Source: G963663365 sp963663365
Lineage (GTDB): Bacteria > Hinthialibacterota > Hinthialibacteria > Hinthialibacterales > G963663365
Length of the DNA stretch: 64,000 nucleotides
Direction of reading: 5' to 3'
NCBI GenBank assembly: GCA_963663365.2
Contig: CAXXIH010000008.1
Span: 1,550,001-1,614,000 of the forward strand
Shown here one piece after another: positions 17,595-26,864 of this stretch; positions within the stretch are counted from its first letter, which is position 1, and every line of letters begins with the position of its first letter. The translations under genes were made by a program, and so were the position numbers. A model generated the notes under the pieces. That model ran no database searches and had not been told where the DNA came from. It saw only the letters and a program-made list of their open reading frames with translations.

Positions 17595-19223
17595 CTAATA
17601 CCCCAATGCGTAGCCGTCTTTTCGTGGTTCGGAGCCGCCGAATAAAAGCCCGTGTTCCCAATCGATCCGTATGGCCTGATAACCGCCATAACTTGTATCG
17701 GAACCGGCCAGTTTGTGTCCGCGTAGTTCCAATCCACGACGGGCGGATGCGCTGATGCCTTCTTCCAAATAAACTTGGCCGCCATCGGTCATCGTGTTCC
17801 CGGTCGGCGTTGATGAACCATTGTGACGGCATCGTGGAACCAGGCCCGCCTGCTGTTCATTCATCCCGAAATCGATCAGATTGCAAAGAACCTGTGTATG
17901 GCCCTGCGGCTGCATATCGCCGCCCATCACCCCGAAACTCAACCAAGGCAAACTGTCTTTGGTAACCATGGCGGGAATGATGGTGTGAAACGGCCGTTTA
18001 TGCGGTTCGAGGCGGTTGCGATGATTCTCATCCAGAGCGAACGAACAACCCCGGTTTTGAAGGTTAAAACCCAAATCTCCCGCCGCGATAGCCGAACCGA
18101 AACCCGCATAAATGCTTTGAATAAAAGACACCGCGTTCCGGTGTTTATCCACCACCGTCAAATAAACCGTATCGCTGTGCGCCCAACGTGGATCGCCCGG
18201 CGCAATTTCTTGGGCCGCGCGTTTCGGATCGATACGCGCTCTCTGTTTGTCGCCATAAGGTTTGGAAATTAACTCTGAAACCGGAAGTTCCGCAAAAGCC
18301 GGATCCGCGTAATAGGTGGCGCGGTCTTCAAAGGCCAGTTTCTTGGCCTCGATAAATGCGTGCAGGTATTCGGCGGAGTTATGCCCCCATTTTTGCAGGT
18401 CGAAACCTTCCAAGATATTCAGCATCTGCAAAACCGCGATCCCTTGCCCATTCGGCGGTAACTCCCAAACATCGTAACCGCGATAAGTGGCGCTGACCGG
18501 CTCCACCCATGTCGAATTATGATCTTCAAAATCGTACCGCGTAAAAAGCCCCCCCTTGGCCTTGGAGACCGCCACAATTTTTTCTGCAATCTCCCCCAGG
18601 TAATAGGCATCCCGTCCCTCTTCGGCGATCAGACGGTAGGAATTTGCCAAACGAGGGTTTTTCCAGACCTCCCCGGCTTTTGGGGTGTGTCCGTTCGGAA
18701 CATACGTTTGTAGCGCATCTTCATCTTGGAACCGTTTCGCGCCCTCCCAATACCCCGCAATTACCGGCGTCACTTCAAAACCATTTTCGGCATAGTGAAT
18801 GGCCGGCGTTAAAACATCGGATAACGTCATCGTTCCGAATTGTTGAAGCAGCGTTTCCCAACCATCCACACAACCTGGCACCGACCAGCTTAAAGGGCTG
18901 CGGCTGGGTATCGATTCCAAACCTTTTTTGTGAAAATACTCCCGGTTGGCTCGATAGGGGGAATGGCCGCTGGCATTCAAGCCGTGCAGTTTTTTTCGCG
19001 GCGCATCCCACACAATGGCAAACAAATCCCCGCCGATCCCGCAGCTCATTGGTTCCACCAACCCCAGCATGGCATTAACCGCCACCGCCGCATCAATGGC
19101 GTTGCCGCCGGATTTCAGAATCTCTATGCCCACTTCCACAGCCAATGGCTGGCTGCTGGCCACCATCCCTTGTGAAGCGATAGCGGGCTGATCTCCTTGG
19201 CTGCGGTTACGTAATGTGGTCAT
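17595..19223 (-). CDS. Gamma-glutamyltransferase family protein, no signal peptide
   Basis: The 542-residue Ntn-hydrolase of the GGT family has GGNAIDAAVAVNAMLGLVEP near the N-terminus, GIGGDLFAI, LPPNGQGIAVLQML, the processing/catalytic Thr in HSDTVYLTVVD, and DFGMNEQQAGLVPR ... GSSTPTG near the C-terminus. The family matures by autocleavage before that Thr and moves or hydrolyses gamma-glutamyl groups. There is no N-terminal hydrophobic signal, so it is probably cytoplasmic, unlike the second copy at 58555. GGAGG lies 7 nt before the ATG. It follows the sialidase gene by only 19 nt, suggesting an operon with sialidase and fucosidase. Confidence 0.88.
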   Translation of the reverse strand: MTTLRNRSQGDQPAIASQGMVASSQPLAVEVGIEILKSGGNAIDAAVAVNAMLGLVEPMSCGIGGDLFAIVWDAPRKKLHGLNASGHSPYRANREYFHKKGLESIPSRSPLSWSVPGCVDGWETLLQQFGTMTLSDVLTPAIHYAENGFEVTPVIAGYWEGAKRFQDEDALQTYVPNGHTPKAGEVWKNPRLANSYRLIAEEGRDAYYLGEIAEKIVAVSKAKGGLFTRYDFEDHNSTWVEPVSATYRGYDVWELPPNGQGIAVLQMLNILEGFDLQKWGHNSAEYLHAFIEAKKLAFEDRATYYADPAFAELPVSELISKPYGDKQRARIDPKRAAQEIAPGDPRWAHSDTVYLTVVDKHRNAVSFIQSIYAGFGSAIAAGDLGFNLQNRGCSFALDENHRNRLEPHKRPFHTIIPAMVTKDSLPWLSFGVMGGDMQPQGHTQVLCNLIDFGMNEQQAGLVPRCRHNGSSTPTGNTMTDGGQVYLEEGISASARRGLELRGHKLAGSDTSYGGYQAIRIDWEHGLLFGGSEPRKDGYALGY

Positions 19224-19242
19224 GGCCGGACCTCCGGCGGGA

Positions 19243-20385
19243 TTATTGGATTTTATCTTTGCCGTCGCTTAACCAATCCAGGCTGAAACGCGCAAATGTG
19301 ATCTTTTCATAGGCGTGCTCATCGCCCCGCTCGTAAAAACACCCGATACTCTTATCTGGAAGCACCACCAGCGAAGAATACGCGGAAGGCCCTTCATGCA
19401 ACAACTTGGCAACAGGCCAACTTTTGCCTTCATCATAACTCATGCGCACGGTCATCTTGAACCGTTTGTCACTGGCCGGATTGGAAAAGAGCACGCGGTT
19501 CTTTTGATCATCAGCGGCCAAGGTATAACGGATAAAACTCGCCTGGCAGACCGGCTCGATTAAATGCCGGTCGTATTTCGCCGCTGACCAACTGATCCCC
19601 CCGTCCTCGCTGGTCGCCACCGCGCGACGGTTGATGCCTTCGTAATTGCGGCAATTCATCAAGATCGAACCGTCGGCCAGCTCGACCGCCTGACACTCAT
19701 TGACCGACTCGCGAATATCCCCGCCCAGACGCCAGGTATCACCGTGATCGTCGCTGTAAATCACATGCGAACGATAAGCCTTGCTCACGGCTACCGAGTG
19801 ATCGCAGGGAATCAATAATCTTCCGCTCTTGAGTTGAATGCCATTCCCCGGGCCGGTTGCGTACCAGGTCCAGTTGGGGGCTTTGGTTGTGGCTGTTATG
19901 TCGACCGGCTCGGACCAGGTTGCGCCGTCATCCGTGCTTTTGGACATCCGCACCTCGCGGGACAGTTTGCTGGTTCCGGCCATAATATCACGTTCAACAT
20001 CTTCGCCGAGATTCCAAGTTAAGGGCAGCCAAATCGTGCCGGTGTCCCGGTCAACAACCGGACAGGGATTCCCGATGACGTTATCACCATCATCGGCCAC
20101 CAACTGCATAGGCCCCCAGGTTTTCCCATTATCGAAACTGCGTTTCAGAACGATATCGATATTCCCGGTATCGCCCCGTCCGCCTCTGCGTCCCTCACAA
20201 AAAGCCAAGAGAGTTCCCTTTGAGGTCGCGATGATGGCCGGAATGCGAAATGTGTGGTACCCCTCTTCACCGGAGATGAAGATATCCGACTGGGTCAAGC
20301 CCTGCTCCGCCGCATTGGCCGAAGTAAGACTGCCTAAAATTACACTTACACATACTGTGACAAAGAAAATACGGAAGAAACTCAT
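19243..20385 (-). CDS. Exo-alpha-sialidase (GH33-like, BNR repeats), secreted
   Basis: The protein has a signal peptide (MSFFRIFFVTVCVSVILG...) and a six-bladed propeller. FRIP (in YHTFRIPAI) and EGRRGGRGD supply arginines of the substrate triad and the acid region. Five Asp boxes are seen: SFDNGKTW, STDDGATW, SDDHGDTW, SEDGGISW and SYDEGKSW. I choose the ATG at 20385 because GGAG is 8 nt upstream and the signal peptide then starts correctly; a longer frame adds 16 residues. The gene is 44 nt downstream of the fucosidase and 19 nt upstream of a GGT gene. The trio looks made for stripping and using decorated glycoconjugates. Confidence 0.88.
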   Translation of the reverse strand: MSFFRIFFVTVCVSVILGSLTSANAAEQGLTQSDIFISGEEGYHTFRIPAIIATSKGTLLAFCEGRRGGRGDTGNIDIVLKRSFDNGKTWGPMQLVADDGDNVIGNPCPVVDRDTGTIWLPLTWNLGEDVERDIMAGTSKLSREVRMSKSTDDGATWSEPVDITATTKAPNWTWYATGPGNGIQLKSGRLLIPCDHSVAVSKAYRSHVIYSDDHGDTWRLGGDIRESVNECQAVELADGSILMNCRNYEGINRRAVATSEDGGISWSAAKYDRHLIEPVCQASFIRYTLAADDQKNRVLFSNPASDKRFKMTVRMSYDEGKSWPVAKLLHEGPSAYSSLVVLPDKSIGCFYERGDEHAYEKITFARFSLDWLSDGKDKIQ

Positions 20386-20429
20386 TGGTCGTTCTCCATG
20401 GTTTGAGAAATTCCACATGCCGCGGAAAA

Positions 20430-21728
20430 TCATTCTACTCCGGTCATCTTCAAAACATAAGCGCCCGGCTCTCCGGCTTTGATTGCTCTATTGGGTGGCA
20501 ATTGGATGCGCAAACCATTGTTTTCTTGTGACCAAGACACTTTTTCTTCACGTCCGATAAATTCAATCGCCGTATTCCCGGTTGGTTTGGGCATCTGCAA
20601 GACGAGTTCGGCCTTGGATAGTTCCAAAATGATCGCATATACCGCATCTTCTTTTTGTGTGTAGAAGATGGATTCGCCTTCGCCGGTTTCCCGCCAGCGC
20701 TTGGTTCCGTAGATTGCCTCTCCATACGTGTCCAACCATGTGCCCATTTGCAGCAGACGTTCCTGTTGCACACCCGGGATGCGTCCATCGGCAGTAGGGC
20801 CAACATTAAGCAGAAGATTGCCGCCTTTGCTGACCGTGCTCACAAGCAGCTCGATCAACTCTTCCGCCGTGGCGTAATCCTCGGCATCTTCGTTCCGGTT
20901 ATAACCGAATGACCTGCCGATCCCCCGGCATTCCTCCCATTTATGTGTGTCGAATTGCTCACCGGGTTCCACACCATCCACATCACCATATTCGGTTGTG
21001 TAATAGCCGCCGTGCACACCACGCAGTTTGGTTCCCCAACGATCGCAGACCACGACTTCTTCACGGCATGCGGTTTCATTAAAAAGCCAACTCAGAAATT
21101 CGGGACTCCGCCAGGTTTCCCAAGTCTGGTCCCATTCGCCATCGGTAAAGAGCAGAGACGGCTCGTACCGTTTCACCAGGTCTTTGAACTGGGGTAGCAT
21201 GTGCTCGCCCACATAACGATTGACATCGTTTAAATACCACGGGTGATACCATTCATAGAGCGAATAGTAGAATCCCATCTTGAGCCCCGCAGCCCGCACC
21301 GCCTGAGTCAAATCGCCGCACAAATCCCGGTGGGATCCGATATCGACGCTATTCCAATTCCAGCTGTGCTCACTCGGCCATAGGCAAAAGCCGTCGTGAT
21401 GTTTGGAAGTCAGCGCGACATATTTCGCACCGGACCTGCGAAACAACTCCGCCCAACGGGCCGGATCGAAAAGCTCCGCACGGAGCATCGGCGCAAAATC
21501 CTGATAACGAAAATCCTTGCCATAAGTTGCTTCATGAAAGGCCACCGTGGCCGGTTTCTGATTCACCAACTGGTGCCAGTACCATTCCGCGTATTCGCTC
21601 TTCGGCGCCCAGGACGGGACCGAATAGACACCCCAATGGATAAAAATCCCGAACTTCGCTTCATCGAACCAATCCGGTATCGGACGGCTGTCAATTGATT
21701 CCCAATCGGCTGTATAGAGTTTTTGCAT
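20430..21728 (-). CDS. Alpha-L-fucosidase (GH29)
   Basis: The 432-residue protein shows GH29 motifs in order: WFDEAKFGIFIHWGVYSVPSW, KYVALTSKHHDGFCLWPS (His pair of the active site), MGFYYSLYEWYHP, and the nucleophile Asp in LLFTDGEWD (Asp196 from this ATG). NVGPTADGRIP closes the barrel. No signal peptide is evident, so it would act in the cytoplasm on imported fuco-oligosaccharides. A GTG at 21740 is an alternative start. It is the first gene of an apparent fucosidase-sialidase-GGT operon. The GH95 protein at 2597 is a likely extracytoplasmic counterpart. Confidence 0.9.
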   Translation of the reverse strand: MQKLYTADWESIDSRPIPDWFDEAKFGIFIHWGVYSVPSWAPKSEYAEWYWHQLVNQKPATVAFHEATYGKDFRYQDFAPMLRAELFDPARWAELFRRSGAKYVALTSKHHDGFCLWPSEHSWNWNSVDIGSHRDLCGDLTQAVRAAGLKMGFYYSLYEWYHPWYLNDVNRYVGEHMLPQFKDLVKRYEPSLLFTDGEWDQTWETWRSPEFLSWLFNETACREEVVVCDRWGTKLRGVHGGYYTTEYGDVDGVEPGEQFDTHKWEECRGIGRSFGYNRNEDAEDYATAEELIELLVSTVSKGGNLLLNVGPTADGRIPGVQQERLLQMGTWLDTYGEAIYGTKRWRETGEGESIFYTQKEDAVYAIILELSKAELVLQMPKPTGNTAIEFIGREEKVSWSQENNGLRIQLPPNRAIKAGEPGAYVLKMTGVE

Positions 21729-21878
21729 GATCGATCTCACTCAATATTGGAATCAATCATACTAATTTCATACGCAGATGGTTGCCAGCCCTATGAAATA
21801 CGTAGTGCACAAGCGGCGGGTTGAGGTGTTGTGGGAATCTGAAAGGCCGGCAGGGAGGAATCCGAGTGTAAATTATCT

Positions 21879-21922
21879 GGGGGACAGCTGCCCGGTCCGA
21901 AAACCGGGCATTGCCGTCCCCC
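21879..21922. repeat. Two-tier palindromic hairpin in a 390-bp gene-free stretch
   Basis: An outer stem GGGGGAC (21879-21885) pairs with GTCCCCC (21916-21922), and an inner stem GCCCGGT (21890-21896) with ACCGGGC (21903-21909). No T-run follows on either strand, so it is not a plain terminator. I see nothing else between 21740 and 22127 except AT-rich sequence. Confidence 0.6.
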
Positions 21923-22127
21923 TAACTCACCTGTCCTATACACGAGGTATCCTCCAGGGGAGTTGAGCCCATAGTTGATATGTCTAGACGTTTATTTCTC
22001 CCCACTTTGAGTATTGCTTCCTATGTGTGGGGTAAAAATGAATATATCAAAAGTATCATTGGAATTCAGCAGTTTTTATTCGAATTTTCGTATTGATTAT
22101 GTTTCTTTTATCTATCATGTAGATGTT

Positions 22128-24998
22128 TCACCTGGCAGCAATCTTGGAATGGTAAATCACTTCCGGCAGCACAATGACCTTCGCTTCTTCTTCGCCGTTC
22201 CAAGGCGCCGCTTGAGAATAGGCGAGTGAGACAAGCGTACGGTGAAATACAATCCCATCCATTCTGAAATAGAGAACTTCAAATAGACCATCTTGATCTA
22301 TAGCAGCCATAAAATAATTACCGATCTCCGAATCCGGGAACGAATTTGTTTCAACTAAGAAAGGAAGGGATGCCGATGTGTCTATGCGGCGTATGCGTAC
22401 GCGGTACTTCTCATTGGCTGGTTTTTTGTTTCTATCCACACAGCACCCCAACAAGCCATAGGTTTTATCCGGGGCGAGCGGTTCAAGTACGATCCTGATT
22501 GTTTTCTGTCTGGGCCCCTCGTGGCTAATTTCGAACTGAGTTGTTCCATCTCCTCCGCTGCCTTGAACATATACCTGGTATATTCCGGGAGATTTAAGCA
22601 TAACGCTTTTTTCGACCATATTCGGATCGCTTGCCTCCTTCTCGCACCGCTCTCGTATCGCGGGACGGTCCGGCCGGTCAATAGACATAACTGTAATCCA
22701 ATAATGGACGAGGTTGTGTTCGGATTTGAGATGAGAATCGTCGATTTGAACTGTTAATTCTACAGGCGCGAAATCGAGACAGATTATGACGTCCTCTGTA
22801 CCGGATGGAACAGGGAATTCTTCCTTTTCTAAATAAGGCTGTTTTTCCATCTGGGCTATAAGGTAATAGCGCGTGTCTTCTTGAAGGTTTTCAAACACGA
22901 AGGATCCATCGCTTTCGGTTATCGTTCTGATGGTTCCTTGTGGACGGTTAATATCGATTTCCATCGAACGGCAGGACAAGGCAATTTCTTTCATAGGTGC
23001 GCCGTTTCGATCCAAAACGATCCCCCGTATCCGTGGTGTATCATCCTTCTCTTCATCTTTGCCGGCGAGCTGAAAATCTTCGGTCACGGTGTCTTTGCCT
23101 TTAAGCCAAAAAGCGTTCTGATTCGCATCCAGATTCTGCGCTTTTTGAATTTTTGTTATTTTGCCTGCGAAGTAATAACGTCGGCGCGATTCTTCCTGAT
23201 ATCCGGATGCTTTTGCCGTCAACCGAACATCGTCGCCCGGCATAAGAGGAGCGTTCGGTATTTCATACCGGCCTTGTTGATCAACGGGGAATACCGTCTT
23301 CTCATTGAGATGCAGAAGTTTTTTATACACTGCATTCGCGAATATTTTGTATTCCACTTCGGCATCGAGAATCGGCTGGCCCGATGCATCGGTTACCTGG
23401 CCCGCGATTGTTACGGATTGGTCGAGAACGATATCGATGCCTTCTATGGTGCTCCCCATCTCGAAATCGAACAGTTCGCTTTCGCCGGAACCGTGCTGTG
23501 GATGGCTGGCATACAGGCGTTTCTTACTTTTAAAATTGGATTCAAGCGATCCTCTATATAACCATAGCCAGGCTTCATAAGCGCCGTTCTCATCCGTCAA
23601 TGTCCATCCCCGTGTCAATTGCACATAGGCGAGCCTGACGGGATTCCCTTGCCGGTCATAGACCCGTCCGGTCACGCGAGGGCCGCGGTACGCGAGTATC
23701 TCAATCCCCTCGAGATCTTTATCTTCGACATCGACCAAAATCATCTCATTACGGCCTGATAGAAGCGTATAGGGATGCGCTTTCTCAATCTGGAAGGTTT
23801 GACCGATTCGATATTTGCCCCGGGGAATATCGTCAAATCTGAAAAAGCCTTTCGGATTCGATGTTGCATCGCAGATCTCATTACCCGAGGTCCAATCGGG
23901 GGGCAACAACGACAGGGGAAACTCCGCAACCGGCTCATGAGTTTTGGCGTCGATAATCCGCCCCGAGATGCTGTAGTCCTTATGTTTCAGAACCAAAGTT
24001 GCATCGAAAGAATCACGGTCGATTTCGATTTCTGCCGTGGAACGGTTGGTTAGTGTGTAATCTGTGTGCACGGCATTGATGATGTAGTTCCCTGGCCATA
24101 ATGCCGAAAATCGGACTTCGCCGGACTGCGTAGTCTCTTTGGTTTCGATGCGTGTCTCCTGTTTATCGTTACGCAGCAACTGTACGGATGCCAAAAAGAC
24201 CGGCTCATTCCCATCGTCCACCACGTGAATCCGGAGCGATGCTTCTTTGCCCAAGATGATGGTCTTGTCTTTTGTTCCAGCGGGAACGTTATAATCCGCG
24301 TGTGCCAGATAGCCCGTCGCGCAAGCGTTTAGCAAATAGGTGCCCGGCCAAAGCGCAGAGAAATTAAATTCTCCGGATGCATTGCAGATGGCTGTATAAG
24401 ACGTAGAGGCAATTAAGGTCTCGGCGGAAGCAACTGTGATTCCATCGTAGTTTTTCTTGGCATATAGAGCGATGTGCGCGTCGGGAATCGGTTCAGCAGA
24501 CGCGTTAACGATCCGGCCTGAGATTTGATGGGCGCGAGGCAAATATAGAATCAGGTCCGGTTCGCCAATGGCTCCGGCTGCATATTCTTTTGTTGCCGCC
24601 ACAATTGCACCCGCTTCCGTGGCCTTGAAGATAAATTCTCCGCTGGATAGATAGCAACAGAAACGTCCATAGGAGTCGGTGATGGTGCTATTTCCAGGAA
24701 TCTCCATACCGCCAACCGGTTTGACGTACACTTTAACGTTTCCGTAACCTTGCCCGCTCTCATCTAGCACCGCTCCCTCAATTGCAATTATCTCGCTGTT
24801 GTCCTGAGAATCGTTTTGATTCTCCAACTGGATTGAATGTGCATCTTCTATCGCAACCGGCTCTGCCCGCTCTTCCGGAAGCCTTATGCGCGGCTTCGAT
24901 AATACGATTGCCAGAATGACGCATGCTGTAATCGCAAGAGCCGCACCGGCCACAAAAAGAGAGCCTAATCTATGCCGAATGCCTGGACTGCCGGACAT
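22128..24998 (-). CDS. Large membrane-anchored protein of repeated carboxypeptidase-regulatory-like domains
   Basis: After an N-terminal membrane segment (SLFVAGAALAITACVILAIVL) come many CarboxypepD_reg/Ig-like units, each with a pattern like ISGRIVNASAEPIPDAHIALY ... FNFSALWPGTYLLNACATGY. At least six are visible (for example IEGAVLDESG, ISGRIVNA, ISGRIIDAKT, VTGRVYDRQG, IAGQVTDASG and IRGIVLDRNG). Such arrays build surface stalks or bind partners; no catalytic site is seen. The ATG at 24998 has GAGGG 6 nt upstream and gives 956 residues; the longest frame adds 16. It lies 110 nt downstream of the 25108 gene and is probably the last gene of the ABC-exporter operon. Confidence 0.8.
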   Translation of the reverse strand: MSGSPGIRHRLGSLFVAGAALAITACVILAIVLSKPRIRLPEERAEPVAIEDAHSIQLENQNDSQDNSEIIAIEGAVLDESGQGYGNVKVYVKPVGGMEIPGNSTITDSYGRFCCYLSSGEFIFKATEAGAIVAATKEYAAGAIGEPDLILYLPRAHQISGRIVNASAEPIPDAHIALYAKKNYDGITVASAETLIASTSYTAICNASGEFNFSALWPGTYLLNACATGYLAHADYNVPAGTKDKTIILGKEASLRIHVVDDGNEPVFLASVQLLRNDKQETRIETKETTQSGEVRFSALWPGNYIINAVHTDYTLTNRSTAEIEIDRDSFDATLVLKHKDYSISGRIIDAKTHEPVAEFPLSLLPPDWTSGNEICDATSNPKGFFRFDDIPRGKYRIGQTFQIEKAHPYTLLSGRNEMILVDVEDKDLEGIEILAYRGPRVTGRVYDRQGNPVRLAYVQLTRGWTLTDENGAYEAWLWLYRGSLESNFKSKKRLYASHPQHGSGESELFDFEMGSTIEGIDIVLDQSVTIAGQVTDASGQPILDAEVEYKIFANAVYKKLLHLNEKTVFPVDQQGRYEIPNAPLMPGDDVRLTAKASGYQEESRRRYYFAGKITKIQKAQNLDANQNAFWLKGKDTVTEDFQLAGKDEEKDDTPRIRGIVLDRNGAPMKEIALSCRSMEIDINRPQGTIRTITESDGSFVFENLQEDTRYYLIAQMEKQPYLEKEEFPVPSGTEDVIICLDFAPVELTVQIDDSHLKSEHNLVHYWITVMSIDRPDRPAIRERCEKEASDPNMVEKSVMLKSPGIYQVYVQGSGGDGTTQFEISHEGPRQKTIRIVLEPLAPDKTYGLLGCCVDRNKKPANEKYRVRIRRIDTSASLPFLVETNSFPDSEIGNYFMAAIDQDGLFEVLYFRMDGIVFHRTLVSLAYSQAAPWNGEEEAKVIVLPEVIYHSKIAAR

Positions 24999-25107
24999 CT
25001 TTACCCTCGATTGATATCGAAGCCGCATGGTTGCTGAAATGCGCACTCCGGGATTTATCGGGATTCACGGGATGGCTAATAATTATCTATGCCATTCGAT
25101 GAAGCCG

Positions 25108-26853
25108 TTATTCCCACCCCGCCAGACGGATGATGTCGCCCCGGTCGGTTTCGGGATCAAAATCGAATTCCAATCCATCATCGACGCCGTCCGGACCGGC
25201 CTCGGTTACCCAAAAGAACCGCTTTGGCAGGTTAAGCCATACCGCCAAACCGCTGGTATCCCCCATGGCGCTGGGCGAGGCGTATAGCCAGCTGTCTCCG
25301 CCATCGAAAAGTTCGGTTTCAGAGTCCACCAATGGATCGGGTAAATTCATCTTCCGTTCGGTGCGCTCCACCAAAGGTTTGAGCACTTCGAATGAGTTTT
25401 CATACCATTGGAGCAGCTCTTCCGACGATGCGTTTGCTTTGTTTGTTACATAATTATTGAACAGATGATCGATGCTAAAAATACAAACCGGCCCTGTTGG
25501 ATATTTCACTTTCTGTACCCGAGCCGAAAGGACATCCGGTTCGGACATATGGCGTTTATAGAATTCACGCATAAATACAGCCTGATCGGTTGATACATGC
25601 CATTTGATATTGCCGGGGATAGATGATTCTGCGGCGAATTCCTCCACCGTAGGCCAACGGCCGTGTTGGTCACGCCAAACTCGGGCCCAATAAATGGCCC
25701 GCGCCATATGGCATCTCACTTCAACTCTTGCTATGCGTTTGGCCGCACTCGTTATAGTCGGCTGTTGATTCCCATACCTTGCCGCCAAATATACCAAACG
25801 CGGCATTTCTTCAGCTGTTTTGGGATCGAGCAAGGGATCGTTTTGGAAGACTTCTTTTGGCGTTCGTTTAACCCGTTTGCGCATGGCCGGAACTGTAGTC
25901 CAGTCGCCAAGAAAAGAAACAAGTTCTCTCTGCGTCAATGGCTCCTGCGGTATAATCCCGGCTTCTCTTAGCTGTTTTATAAATTCTTTTTGTTCCGGAG
26001 TTTGATCGTTCTCAGGTGCAATTGGTTCGAGGCACAAATAGGCAACAGCGGGAACATCCGGTGCAACAGCAAATATCGATGTGACTCCGGTACTATAGAT
26101 GCTCGCGATGAATGGTGCCTGTATTTCTACATAAGAAGGCAGTGTCCAATCGGCTTTCAGGAGATCATCAATAGCCTCTAGCGCTTGTTGGTTTTCTTGG
26201 GCTGATGGATTCAGCCAGGCAATCTCTCCATACCCATCCAAGGCAATTCTGTACATTCCGGCGCGGATTAAATGATCGATTAGTTGCGGAGAATACCTGA
26301 GCGCATCAGCCAGTTTGGTAATTCGTTTTAATTTACCAATGGCCGCTTCAGGTTTACCATCAAGCCAGTCTTGTAACGCGTAGAGACGCAATGCTCCGCT
26401 GTATTCGCGCATTTTGAAGAAGTTAAGTGAAGTTCTATCATAGGGTTCATTAAATTCTGCTTCATCAGGCGCCGCGATATATGGCCCGCGTTCTACAAGA
26501 GCGTCGATTTTTGCAATTGTTGAATCGAAGACGGCAAACTCTTTCCGCAACCCCTGTTTTTCTTGGGGAGCATCGTATGGCGCGGGCTTGCCGCTCAATT
26601 TGTCGACCGCGGCAAGTTTTTCCCATGTATCATAAAAAGAATCCGAACTGTCATGCCTGAAAATCGATAGGTACTCATTTTTCGTTCCGGGTCCGTGTTT
26701 ATCCCAGATTGCCTGATTGACGGCGCGGCTGACTGTTTGACTGACTTCTTCGCCATGCTTGGCCGCAGCACGATCATTCCAACGCAGTGTCACCGTTATG
26801 ATCACAACAAGCAAAATAAACAGCTCTATCAGTCTTTTGGTTAAGGGTTTCAT
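25108..26853 (-). CDS. Membrane-anchored protein of unknown function in the ABC-exporter operon
   Basis: I do not recognise a family. The 581-residue protein starts with a membrane anchor (ELFILLVVIITVTLRW) and is otherwise helical and soluble, with a central region of aromatic and Leu-rich helices (MREYSGALRLYALQDWL). GGAG lies 8 nt before the ATG. The C-terminal part (SWLYASPSAMGDTSGLAVWLNLPKRFF, then VDDGLEFDFDPETDRGDIIRLAGW) resembles tails of hypothetical proteins that accompany ABC-2 permeases in this kind of genome. It starts 11 nt after the permease gene ends, so it is almost certainly co-transcribed and may work at the membrane with the transporter. Confidence 0.7.
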   Translation of the reverse strand: MKPLTKRLIELFILLVVIITVTLRWNDRAAAKHGEEVSQTVSRAVNQAIWDKHGPGTKNEYLSIFRHDSSDSFYDTWEKLAAVDKLSGKPAPYDAPQEKQGLRKEFAVFDSTIAKIDALVERGPYIAAPDEAEFNEPYDRTSLNFFKMREYSGALRLYALQDWLDGKPEAAIGKLKRITKLADALRYSPQLIDHLIRAGMYRIALDGYGEIAWLNPSAQENQQALEAIDDLLKADWTLPSYVEIQAPFIASIYSTGVTSIFAVAPDVPAVAYLCLEPIAPENDQTPEQKEFIKQLREAGIIPQEPLTQRELVSFLGDWTTVPAMRKRVKRTPKEVFQNDPLLDPKTAEEMPRLVYLAARYGNQQPTITSAAKRIARVEVRCHMARAIYWARVWRDQHGRWPTVEEFAAESSIPGNIKWHVSTDQAVFMREFYKRHMSEPDVLSARVQKVKYPTGPVCIFSIDHLFNNYVTNKANASSEELLQWYENSFEVLKPLVERTERKMNLPDPLVDSETELFDGGDSWLYASPSAMGDTSGLAVWLNLPKRFFWVTEAGPDGVDDGLEFDFDPETDRGDIIRLAGWE

Positions 26854-26864
26854 TTTGTCGCTCC

